Shown: piece by piece, positions 8,847 to 16,159 of the stretch
How the letters are laid out: every line of letters starts with the position of its first letter
Position numbering within the stretch: the stretch's first letter is position 1
NCBI RefSeq assembly: GCF_027111275.1
Contig: NZ_CP114286.1
Coordinates: 2,976,001 to 3,040,000, forward strand
Direction of reading: 5' to 3'
Source: Flavobacterium luteolum
Lineage (GTDB): Bacteria; Bacteroidota; Bacteroidia; Flavobacteriales; Flavobacteriaceae
DNA length: 64,000 nucleotides
Program-made: the position numbers and the translations under genes
Notes under the pieces: generated by a model
Database searches by the model: none
The model's input: the letters and a program-made list of their open reading frames with translations, nothing else
Told to the model about the DNA's origin: nothing

Positions 8847-9416
8847 TTATAAATTAAAGTTTAAATTGAATTTTATAGTAAGGTCTTGACCTGTTTTTAT
8901 TGTTCCTAACATTGCTGTTGGAGACTTCATTCCGAAATCTGTAAAGGTGATTTTGTTGCTTCCCTGAAGATTTAATCCATCTTTTGTAACAGTTGTTTTT
9001 ACAGAAGTTTTGTAAACTTTGCTAACTCCTGCGATGGTGTAAGTCCCAGTTAATTCCCAAGTTGTTTCATTTACTTTTTCAGCAGATTTAAGAACATATT
9101 TAATGTTTTTGTTTTTGTCTGTTTTTAAAGTTTCGTAAGCCACCTTATCCATGCTTTTTTTCTCACTTTTAACGCTTTCTGCCAAAAGAGTTACGTTCAA
9201 AGTTTCGATATCGGTTAATTTTCCGTTAGCAATGTTTAAAGTTGCCGTTCCAGTTCCAGAAGCCGATTTCATTTCCCAATCATGAAGGGTAGAAGTGCCA
9301 GCAACAGAAAAAGTTGATTTACTATCTAAAGTGTATGATTTTTGCGCTGTTGCGAATGAGCTGATTCCTAAAAATGCTGTTATAGCGACGAAAAGTTTTA
9401 ATGTATTTGTTTTCAT
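8847..9416 (-). CDS. YceI family protein
   Basis: 189 residues with a signal peptide ending SFATAQKSY. The YceI/lipocalin-like pattern is complete: FSVAGTSTLHDW early, a central ADxxK-like KMDKVAYETLKTDKNKNIKY, WELTGTYTIAGVSK, and the closing ITFTDFGMKSPTAMLGTIKTGQDLTIKF. YceI proteins bind amphiphiles such as polyisoprenoids in the periplasm. It heads the three-gene operon with the porin and the diverged YceI-like gene. The promoter region carries an ATGAT-N4-ATCAT operator shared with the upstream paralogue. Confidence 0.88.
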   Translation of the reverse strand: MKTNTLKLFVAITAFLGISSFATAQKSYTLDSKSTFSVAGTSTLHDWEMKSASGTGTATLNIANGKLTDIETLNVTLLAESVKSEKKSMDKVAYETLKTDKNKNIKYVLKSAEKVNETTWELTGTYTIAGVSKVYKTSVKTTVTKDGLNLQGSNKITFTDFGMKSPTAMLGTIKTGQDLTIKFNLNFNL

Positions 9417-9499
9417 TTTGTCATGTTTATATTGTGAAAAAATAAGTTAATAGTCGGCCAGTTTCTATTTAGTACTAAGAATGTTGTTTTAACTTGTAT

Positions 9500-9507
9500 C
9501 AAAGATC
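9500..9507 (-). promoter_or_regulatory. Putative -7 element of the YceI-porin operon
   Basis: Minus-strand GATCTTTG differs from TAnnTTTG in its first base. Its centre is 33 bp from the centre of the operator at 9530-9543, the same as in the upstream paralogue. Confidence 0.45.
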
Positions 9508-9529
9508 TTTCTATAAATCAGCTTTGGAT

Positions 9530-9543
9530 ATGATAAAAATCAT
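9530..9543. promoter_or_regulatory. FNR/CRP-like operator upstream of the YceI-porin operon
   Basis: ATGATAAAAATCAT is a perfect 5-4-5 palindrome (TGAT-N4-ATCA core) as bound by CRP/FNR-family regulators. The conserved block extends to 9568 and matches the region upstream of the other YceI gene at 32 of 39 positions. Confidence 0.6.
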
Positions 9544-9716
9544 TGTTAAAATTTTATTAAATAGGTATTTAATAACTACAACGTTTTCTTTTTTAAGAGA
9601 ATCGATTACTAAAGCAAAAAATGGGTTTTGATTTTATTAAATTGATATTTTTTAACATTTACTTTGAATTACTAAAAAGTTAAAAAAGAGGCATTCTTTA
9701 ACATTAGCAATAAGAT

Positions 9717-10277
9717 TTAGCTCAGAATAATATTGAAGATTACAGTCAGATCTTTTCCTGCTTTTACAACTCCAAGAGCCGCTTTCGGAGGTGTCATTTC
9801 AAAATCGCCAAAAGTTATCTGATTAGAACCTTGCAGAACGAAACTTCCTTTATTCACGGTTACTTTTACCTGAGTTTTATATTCTTTGCTTACGCCGGCA
9901 ATAGTATAAACTCCTGTTAGGTTCCAAGTTGTATCATCAATTTTTTCGGCAGATTTTAAAACATATTCAATGTTTTTATGTGTTTCAGTATCCATCGCCT
10001 CATAAGCGACTTTATCCATGCTCGCTTTGTAGCTTTTTAAACTTTCTGCCAATAAGGAAACAGTTAGACTGTTTATGCCAGCAAGTTTAGAATCTTTAAT
10101 TATTAAGCTGGCACTTCCTGTTCCTTCGGTAGATTTCATTACCCAATCGTGTACTGTAGATGTTCCTGCTACTTCAAAAGTGGAATTTGCATTTACAGTA
10201 TATATTCTTTGTGCATTTGAATGCAATGAAAATGTTGTAAAAATTACTGTCAGTAAAATGGATTGAATTGTTTTCAT
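9717..10277 (-). CDS. YceI family protein (second copy)
   Basis: 186 residues from the ATG at 10277; an ATG 8 codons earlier would only lengthen the leader. A signal peptide ends HSNAQRIY. It is closely similar along its whole length to the YceI protein at 8847-9416 (FEVAGTSTVHDWVMKS, SMDKVAYEAMDTETHKNIEY, WNLTGVYTIAGVSKEY), so it is a tandem duplicate. It is probably transcribed alone, as a ~300-nt spacer with its own promoter and operator separates it from the next operon. Predicted periplasmic amphiphile-binding protein. Confidence 0.88.
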   Translation of the reverse strand: MKTIQSILLTVIFTTFSLHSNAQRIYTVNANSTFEVAGTSTVHDWVMKSTEGTGSASLIIKDSKLAGINSLTVSLLAESLKSYKASMDKVAYEAMDTETHKNIEYVLKSAEKIDDTTWNLTGVYTIAGVSKEYKTQVKVTVNKGSFVLQGSNQITFGDFEMTPPKAALGVVKAGKDLTVIFNIILS

Positions 10278-10369
10278 GTTGATAAAGTATAGGTTAATCA
10301 TTTAAACAAGGAAGTCTTAAAAATTCAGTTAGTGGTTCATGAATAAAAAGCTATCCTTATTTCTTAGAC

Positions 10370-10377
10370 CAAAATTA
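10370..10377 (-). promoter_or_regulatory. -7 promoter element of the second YceI gene
   Basis: Minus-strand TAATTTTG matches TAnnTTTG exactly. It places the transcription start near 10366 and the operator centre about 41 bp upstream. Confidence 0.6.
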
Positions 10378-10399
10378 TCGCGCGCGAGAAGAAGACGAA

Positions 10400-10413
10400 A
10401 TGATAAAAATCAT
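10400..10413. promoter_or_regulatory. FNR/CRP-like operator upstream of the second YceI gene
   Basis: ATGATAAAAATCAT is identical to the site at 9530-9543. Its centre is 33 bp from the centre of the -7 element, i.e. near -41 relative to the inferred start, the class II activator position. Confidence 0.6.
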
Positions 10414-10711
10414 GGCAAGATTTTTATTAAAGTGGTATAGTAAAGACTGTAAAGCCTTATTGCTGCTGGGATTGTAAAATTTTAAAAAGAATGTATGTTT
10501 GTAAATGATTGTTTTTTAGTTTGTTGTGTTTTTTCAGATGAAATGCCAGATTCTTTTTTTAGACTCAACTTTTTTAGGGAAAATCAAGAAAAAAAGAAGC
10601 GTAAGAATGTAACTATTAGAAAACATTGGAAATAAAAGTGGTTTTCAGGCTGTTTTTTTGAGGTTTAACCAAGAATGAATGTAAAAACCAAAAAAAAATG
10701 ACAAAAGTGAT

Positions 10712-10719
10712 TAACTTTG
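10712..10719 (+). promoter_or_regulatory. -7 promoter element of rlmN
   Basis: TAACTTTG matches TAnnTTTG and ends only 4 nt before the ATG at 10724, so the transcript should be leaderless or almost so. Confidence 0.6.
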
Positions 10720-10723
10720 CAGC

Positions 10724-11770
10724 ATGCAAATGGAGAAAAAAGACATACGAGCCTTATCAAAAGAACAGCTTCGCGATTTTTTTGTTGAAAATGGAGATAA
10801 AGCTTTTCGTGGAAATCAGGTTTATGAATGGTTGTGGAGCAAAGGTGCACACAGTTTTGAAGATATGACAAATGTAGCTAAAGCTACAAGATCTATGCTT
10901 GAGAACAATTTTGTGATCAATCATATTAAGGTTGACACAATGCAGAAAAGTAGTGATGGAACTGTAAAAAATGCTGTGCGACTTCACGATGGACTTGTAG
11001 TTGAATCTGTTTTAATTCCGACAGAAACTAGAACAACCGCCTGCGTATCTAGCCAGGTTGGCTGTAGTTTAGACTGTAATTTCTGTGCAACGGCAAGATT
11101 AAAAAGAATGCGTAATCTTGAACCTGGAGAAATTTATGATCAAGTTCTGGCTATAGATAAAGAAAGCCGTCTGTATTACAATCATCCGCTTTCAAATATC
11201 GTTTTCATGGGAATGGGAGAACCTTTAATGAATTATAATAATGTCATTAAAGCAATTGACATGATTACTTCTGAAGAGGGATTAGGAATGTCTCCGAAAC
11301 GAATTATGGTTTCGACATCAGGAATTCCGAAAATGATCAAAAAAATGGCAGATGACGATGTGAAGTTTAAATTGGCAGTTTCTTTACACTCGGCGATAGA
11401 TGAGACACGTGCACGCATTATGCCTTTTAGTAAAAACTTTCCTTTAAAAGATCTACGAGAAGCATTAGAATATTGGTACAGAAAAACAAAAAGTAAAATA
11501 TCTTACGAGTATGTAGTTTGGAAAGGAATTAACGATGATAAAGCTTCAGTTGATGCTTTGGTTAAATTCTGTAAATATGTGCCGTGTAAAGTCAATTTGA
11601 TTGAATATAATCCGATTGATGATGGCGAATTCCAACAAGCTTCTGAAGAATCGATTATGGCTTACATAAAAGCTTTAGAAAATATCGGGGTAGTTGTAAA
11701 AGTGAGAAGAAGTCGAGGAAAAGACATCGACGCTGCTTGTGGACAATTGGCCAACAAAGAAGCAGAATAA
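10724..11770 (+). CDS. rlmN: Dual-specificity 23S rRNA / tRNA adenine-C2 methyltransferase
   Basis: 348 residues, normal for RlmN. The radical-SAM cluster motif is C114-x3-C118-x2-C121 (GCSLDCNFC), followed by GMGEPLMNY and the methyl-carrying cysteine C339 in DIDAACGQL. It methylates A2503 of 23S rRNA and A37 of some tRNAs. The ATG at 10724 is used here; an in-frame ATG two codons later (MEKKDIRALS) is also possible given the promoter at -4. It is convergent with a lipoprotein gene across a bidirectional terminator. Confidence 0.96.
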   Translation: MQMEKKDIRALSKEQLRDFFVENGDKAFRGNQVYEWLWSKGAHSFEDMTNVAKATRSMLENNFVINHIKVDTMQKSSDGTVKNAVRLHDGLVVESVLIPTETRTTACVSSQVGCSLDCNFCATARLKRMRNLEPGEIYDQVLAIDKESRLYYNHPLSNIVFMGMGEPLMNYNNVIKAIDMITSEEGLGMSPKRIMVSTSGIPKMIKKMADDDVKFKLAVSLHSAIDETRARIMPFSKNFPLKDLREALEYWYRKTKSKISYEYVVWKGINDDKASVDALVKFCKYVPCKVNLIEYNPIDDGEFQQASEESIMAYIKALENIGVVVKVRRSRGKDIDAACGQLANKEAE

Positions 11771-11859
11771 ATATTCCATTAGAAGTATCTGGTCGGTATA
11801 AAAAAAATATTGACAATGATGAATATGTCCCTTCGGGATATTTGAACATAAACAAAATA

Positions 11860-11907
11860 AAAAAAGCATTAAAAACGAGAAATAATTCTTGTTTTTAATG
11901 CTTTTTT
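11860..11907. terminator. Bidirectional terminator between rlmN and the lipoprotein gene
   Basis: Long stem AAAAAAGCATTAAAAAC / GTTTTTAATGCTTTTTT, with A-run and T-run on opposite sides, serving both convergent genes. Confidence 0.85.
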
Positions 11908-11925
11908 CTTGGGCAAAAAGGATAC

Positions 11926-12789
11926 TTATTTTTTCAAATCAACTTCTTCAGTAACACCATCTTTTGTTACTTTGGCAAGAGTATCGCATTCTCCATTTCC
12001 ATAATCTATAGTTGCCGAAGCGCCATTTTTAGTAATAGAAACAATTCCTTTTACGGCAAAAGATTTTCTGCAAGATGCATCAAACTCTAATGGAGTTGTA
12101 ATTTCGGCCGAGAAAGTATCGCCGTTAGGGAAAGTAGTAGAACCACTTCCAGTAACAACAAATACATTATCATCCCAATCAAACCATGTGTCATAGCCAG
12201 AAGTCATTTCTTTTATCAGAGTTCCTTTTCTAGCATAAACCTTTCCGTCATCAAAAGTAATCGTTAAATCTATAGCCGCTGTTGATACGGGGTGCGGCGT
12301 TACCAATAAATTGGTTTCTTTAATTGTTCTGACAATACTTTTGCTTCCCTGAATTTTTTTGCCATTATGATAAAATCCTTCAAAAGTGTAACTGATCGTT
12401 TGTGTGGAAGAAGTAAAATCATTCGAAAAAGAAACGACCATTTTTCCTTTTACTGTATTACCGTTATTCAAAGTACATCCTTCAGCACCAAAATCTACTG
12501 TTTTTGTCCAAGTATTATTGGTTAAAACAGTTGTAATTGTGGCACAGCTCGGAAGATAGTTTTTTATAGGTCCGCCTGGTTTTGAATTTACATTGAGCTG
12601 AGAGCTAAATTGATCTTCGGCAATATTAGTAACATCCTCTACAGAGGCATCGATTTTAGAATTAGCTATAATTTCGTCATTCGTAATCGTAGCTGATGAT
12701 CCGTCATTTGTTTTTTCATCAGAATTACAGCTAATGAAAAAAGACAATGTAATTATACATGTTCCAATTAATAAAAATTTTGTTTTCAT
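11926..12789 (-). CDS. Hypothetical lipoprotein
   Basis: 287 residues. A lipobox SFFISC predicts lipidation near residue 21. The acidic Ser/Thr/Asp/Asn-rich linker after it (NSDEKTNDGSSATITNDE) is typical of surface or outer-membrane lipoproteins of Bacteroidota. The rest is beta-strand-rich with two Cys-containing repeats (FGAEGCTLNNGNTVKG near the middle, DYGNGECDTLAK at the end), suggesting two related domains. The family is not named here; function unknown. Single gene, convergent with rlmN. Confidence 0.7.
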   Translation of the reverse strand: MKTKFLLIGTCIITLSFFISCNSDEKTNDGSSATITNDEIIANSKIDASVEDVTNIAEDQFSSQLNVNSKPGGPIKNYLPSCATITTVLTNNTWTKTVDFGAEGCTLNNGNTVKGKMVVSFSNDFTSSTQTISYTFEGFYHNGKKIQGSKSIVRTIKETNLLVTPHPVSTAAIDLTITFDDGKVYARKGTLIKEMTSGYDTWFDWDDNVFVVTGSGSTTFPNGDTFSAEITTPLEFDASCRKSFAVKGIVSITKNGASATIDYGNGECDTLAKVTKDGVTEEVDLKK

Positions 12790-12933
12790 AAATAAATAGT
12801 TTTGGGTTTTCTTTTAAGTTAATGAATTCAAATCAGTATTAGTTAGAGCTATTTTTGGCGTTTTTTTTCAGGTTAAAACATAAAATATTTAAATCCTAAC
12901 CTAAAATAAACAACGTATTTTTATTTAAAATAG

Positions 12934-12941
12934 TATATTTG
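12934..12941 (+). promoter_or_regulatory. -7 promoter element of the polyprenyl synthase gene
   Basis: TATATTTG (TAnnTTTG) ends 8 nt before the ATG at 12950, again giving an almost leaderless message. Confidence 0.6.
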
Positions 12942-12949
12942 GAATCTAA

Positions 12950-13927
12950 ATGAATATTACGTCTCAAATAAAGCAGCCTATTTTTACCGAGATGGAACTT
13001 TTCGAGAAAAAGTTCCATGAATCGATGACTTCTAAGGTTGCGTTGCTTAACCGAATCACTTATTATATCGTAAACCGCAAAGGAAAACAAATGCGTCCGA
13101 TGTTTGTTTTTCTTACTGCAAAAATGGTTTCTGGCGGTACAGTAAACGAAAGAACGTATCGTGGAGCTTCTGTAATTGAGCTTATTCACACCGCAACTTT
13201 AGTACATGATGACGTTGTTGATGATAGTAATCGACGTCGCGGATTTTTCTCAATCAATGCACTTTGGAAAAATAAAATTGCTGTTTTGGTCGGAGATTAT
13301 TTATTGTCTAAAGGCCTACTGCTTTCTATCGATAATGGTGATTTTGATTTGTTAAGAATCATTTCTGTAGCCGTTCGTGAAATGAGCGAAGGAGAATTGC
13401 TTCAAATCGAAAAAGCACGTCGACTTGATATTACCGAAGATGTTTATTACGAAATCATCAGAAAGAAAACTGCAACGCTTATTGCCGCTTGTTGTGCGCT
13501 TGGCGCGAAAGCCGTAATAGAAGATGATATTCAGGTAGAAAACATGCGCAAGTTCGGCGAGTTAATAGGAATGGCCTTCCAGATCAAAGACGATTTATTT
13601 GATTATAGCGAAGAAGCCATCGGAAAACCAACCGGAATAGATATTAAAGAGCAAAAAATGACCTTGCCTTTAATTCACGTTTTAAATACTTGTACTCAAC
13701 AAGAAAAAAAGTGGCTGATAAACTCCATCAAAAACCACAACAAAGACAAAAAACGCGTAAAAGAAGTAATTGCCTTTGTAAAAAATAATAATGGTTTGGC
13801 TTACGCCGAAAACAAAATGGTGCAATTCCAGCAAGAAGCGCTCTCTTTACTTCAAAACTTCGAAGATTCTGAGTACAAAGACGCTTTGACTTTGATGGTG
13901 AATTATGTTATTGAGAGGAAGAAATAA
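12950..13927 (+). CDS. Trans-polyprenyl diphosphate synthase
   Basis: 325 residues. The first Asp-rich motif is LVHDDVVDDSNRRRG and the second is FQIKDDLFDYS; the KGKQMRPM pocket that binds isopentenyl diphosphate lies upstream of the first. It condenses isopentenyl diphosphate units to make the long side chain of menaquinone (hexa- to octaprenyl by homology; chain length not readable). Start chosen because the -7 element lies just upstream and the N-terminus is family-typical. Single gene ending in a bidirectional terminator. Confidence 0.92.
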   Translation: MNITSQIKQPIFTEMELFEKKFHESMTSKVALLNRITYYIVNRKGKQMRPMFVFLTAKMVSGGTVNERTYRGASVIELIHTATLVHDDVVDDSNRRRGFFSINALWKNKIAVLVGDYLLSKGLLLSIDNGDFDLLRIISVAVREMSEGELLQIEKARRLDITEDVYYEIIRKKTATLIAACCALGAKAVIEDDIQVENMRKFGELIGMAFQIKDDLFDYSEEAIGKPTGIDIKEQKMTLPLIHVLNTCTQQEKKWLINSIKNHNKDKKRVKEVIAFVKNNNGLAYAENKMVQFQQEALSLLQNFEDSEYKDALTLMVNYVIERKK

Positions 13928-13962
13928 TTTTTTAATTGAAAAATTGACTTTAAATATAAGAT

Positions 13963-14005
13963 AAACAAAAACCTCTTTTAAAATTTTTAAAAGAGGTTTT
14001 TGTTT
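13963..14005. terminator. Bidirectional terminator
   Basis: Stem AAACAAAAACCTCTTTTA (13963-13980) / TAAAAGAGGTTTTTGTTT (13988-14005), between convergent genes. Confidence 0.85.
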
Positions 14006-14020
14006 ATAATGAAGTAAATT

Positions 14021-14524
14021 TTATTCTGCTGTTTCCATTTCTGTTTCGGCTTCCGGTTTTTTCTTAAATTCATTGATAACGCCAAATAATGCCATCAAGC
14101 TAAATATTCCCCAGCCAATCGCCCAATATAAGCTACTATTAGAAGAGTTTTTTTCTTTTTCCTTAGCTAATTCTGATTTTGGATTTGCAAGGTTAAAATT
14201 CGGATCACTTTTAAGATAGTAAACAGTCAATTTGTTTGATTTTGGAAGGTCAACATCAAAAGTATGTTCTCCTTCATAAGTGTTCCCATCCAAATCAAAA
14301 TGATACCTAAATTTGTAAGTCTTCATTGGTATGCCAGCAATTTTAATCGTAGTCTCCTTATATTCATCATATAATTCCGCCTGGATTGTTGAATTATCGA
14401 AAAGCATTTTTTCATAATTGGAGATTGCTTTATTGTCTCCGCCTTTAATGTATTCGGTTGAGCAGTTTTTACAGCAAAAAACGGCAATAAAAAGAACGAG
14501 AATTGAGTAGAACTTGTCTTTCAT
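14021..14524 (-). CDS. DUF3592-like membrane lipoprotein
   Basis: 167 residues. A leader with several cysteines (VFCCKNCSTEY) suggests lipidation or a signal peptide. The middle (YKFRYHFDLDGNTYEGEHTF, then TVYYLKSDPNFNLANPKSE) has the pattern of DUF3592, where a beta-rich domain is flanked by membrane helices. One C-terminal transmembrane helix (LYWAIGWGIFSLMALFGVI) is followed by a short charged tail. Function unknown. Minus-strand TACTTTCG at 14560-14567 is a possible variant -7 element. Confidence 0.65.
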   Translation of the reverse strand: MKDKFYSILVLFIAVFCCKNCSTEYIKGGDNKAISNYEKMLFDNSTIQAELYDEYKETTIKIAGIPMKTYKFRYHFDLDGNTYEGEHTFDVDLPKSNKLTVYYLKSDPNFNLANPKSELAKEKEKNSSNSSLYWAIGWGIFSLMALFGVINEFKKKPEAETEMETAE

Positions 14525-14842
14525 TTAATTAGGTTTAGGTTTGTTTTTGGTAAATTTTTCGAAAGTAAATATAATAGATTTAATACGTAAATAAGTATTA
14601 ATTAAAAAAACTTGTTTTTAATAACGTTTAAAGAAATTCCCAATGTATTTAAGAATGCTTAGATATTAGTATGTCTTATGCGAGAAGTTTACTTAAGTTT
14701 ACATTAATGAGAACCAATAATCCAATCTAGTTTTTGGCATTAATTTTTTTGAAAATTTTTCATCCTCATGCAACCATTTCAAATCTACAATCGTCTATGC
14801 TAATAGAAGTCTGTTTCTAAAACCAAAACCGAAAGCTTATTA
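14525..14842. other. Divergent promoter region, AT-rich
   Basis: No gene or strong repeat. A variant -7 element for the minus-strand gene lies at 14560-14567. I see no clear TAnnTTTG for the ECF sigma gene; autoregulated ECF promoters differ from the housekeeping consensus, so its promoter may be unrecognisable by eye. Confidence 0.4.
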
Positions 14843-15403
14843 ATGAAAATTATACCATTGCATCAAGAAGAAACCAAAATCATAAAGCTGGCTGTCGAGA
14901 ACAATCGTCAGGCACAGCAGCAGATTTATGGTAAGTATTCTTCTAAAATGCTAAGTGTATGCCGTCAATATATAAAAGATATTCAGTTGGCAGAAGATGT
15001 AATGATAACAGCTTTCATGAAAGTATTTACGAATCTAAAAAACTTTGAGCATAAAGGAAGTTTTGAAGGCTGGATTCGCCGAATTATGGTTAACGAATGC
15101 ATTTCGTATTTAAGAGTTCAGAAAAAAGTAAAATTTGCCGAAGATGAATTTTTTGTAGAAGAAAGCTTTAATGAAATCGACAGCCAATTTACCGTAGAAC
15201 AGATTCAGTATTTAATTGATGCTTTACCCGACGGCTATAAAATGGTTTTCAATTTATATGCAATTGAAGGTTACAAACACAATGAAATTGCTAAGATGTT
15301 AGGAATTAATGAAGGAACATCGAAATCGCAATTATCGCACGCTAGAAAAATGCTGCAAACACAAATTACTATTTTAAAAAAACAAGATAATGGAACCGAA
15401 TAA
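14843..15403 (+). CDS. ECF-type RNA polymerase sigma factor
   Basis: 186 residues. Region 2 spans residues ~20-85 (KYSSKMLSVCRQYIKDIQLAEDVMITAFMKVF, then FEGWIRRIMVNECISYLR). Region 4 with the helix-turn-helix is residues ~125-175 (LPDGYKMVFNLYAIEGYKHNEIAKMLGINEGTSKSQLSHARKML). The next gene starts 14 nt inside it and encodes a probable single-pass anti-sigma protein, followed by an outer-membrane protein: a standard envelope-signalling operon of Bacteroidota. Confidence 0.92.
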   Translation: MKIIPLHQEETKIIKLAVENNRQAQQQIYGKYSSKMLSVCRQYIKDIQLAEDVMITAFMKVFTNLKNFEHKGSFEGWIRRIMVNECISYLRVQKKVKFAEDEFFVEESFNEIDSQFTVEQIQYLIDALPDGYKMVFNLYAIEGYKHNEIAKMLGINEGTSKSQLSHARKMLQTQITILKKQDNGTE

Positions 15404-16121
15404 TTTTGAAAAGGATTTTCGTGAAAAACTAAACCAACGCGAAATTGAACCAAGCAGCAAAGCCTGGGATCGATTAGATGCGATGTTGAGTGTGGTAGAA
15501 GAGAAAAAGCCAGAGAAAAAATCAAAAAGAAAATGGCTTTATATCGCAGCGAGTGTTGTGGGGTTTTTATTGGTTGGCACAATATATTTTAATCGTTCTG
15601 AAACTGCAGAAATAAAAAAGGAGACACCAATAGTTTTAGAACAAAAAATAAATAAAGATACTTCAGATGTAGTAGGAATAAATAAAGATGACACTATAAG
15701 TATCAATAATCATAATCTGAAACCAATAACGAAAAATACGCTAGCTGCTGTTGGCTTTCATAATCAAAACAAGAATTCAAAACAACTTGAGAATAATGCA
15801 GTGTTTTCAGTTAAAAATGATTTAAAAGAAGATAGTGCAATAGTTAATTCTTTTGAAAATGAGAATCACCAATCTGAAAATAAAAGCAAATACATTTCTG
15901 CAGAACAATTATTAGCAGAAGTCAATGGTAAAGTTGAAACAAAATCTGCTGATGAAGTAATTAAAAAAAGCAGAAAAGCTGTTTCGATAAATCCTAATGA
16001 TTTGCTGTTAAATGCTGAAACAGAATTAAATCAATCTTATAGAGAGTCTGCGCTAGATAAATTTAATAAAAATTTGAAAGCTGTAAAAAGTGCTATAGCA
16101 AATAGGAATTACAAAGAATAA
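15390..16121 (+). CDS. Putative single-pass anti-sigma factor
   Basis: 243 residues. The N-terminal ~50 residues are cytoplasmic and charged (FEKDFREKLNQREIEPSSKAWDRLDAML), then one transmembrane helix (LYIAASVVGFLLVGTIYF, residues ~50-68) and a long low-complexity, Asn/Lys-rich periplasmic part. The REIEPSSKAWDRLDAML motif recurs in proteins encoded after ECF sigma genes in Flavobacteria. The 14-nt overlap with the sigma gene supports coupled translation. The anti-sigma role is inferred from topology and context. Confidence 0.68.
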   Translation: MEPNNFEKDFREKLNQREIEPSSKAWDRLDAMLSVVEEKKPEKKSKRKWLYIAASVVGFLLVGTIYFNRSETAEIKKETPIVLEQKINKDTSDVVGINKDDTISINNHNLKPITKNTLAAVGFHNQNKNSKQLENNAVFSVKNDLKEDSAIVNSFENENHQSENKSKYISAEQLLAEVNGKVETKSADEVIKKSRKAVSINPNDLLLNAETELNQSYRESALDKFNKNLKAVKSAIANRNYKE

Positions 16122-16159
16122 ATAAAAAATCATCAATCATCAATCAAAAAACGAAAATC

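Larger units (their letters stand above)
9417..9716. other. AT-rich spacer between two YceI genes
   Basis: No gene is seen. It holds the operator at 9530-9543 and the weak -7 element at 9500-9507, both acting on the minus strand. The rest is AT-rich without a hairpin that would clearly terminate the upstream YceI gene. Confidence 0.5.
10278..10723. other. Divergent promoter region between YceI and rlmN
   Basis: It contains the YceI promoter and operator on the minus strand (10370-10413) and the rlmN promoter on the plus strand (10712-10719). Between 10440 and 10700 I see no gene or strong hairpin. Confidence 0.5.
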
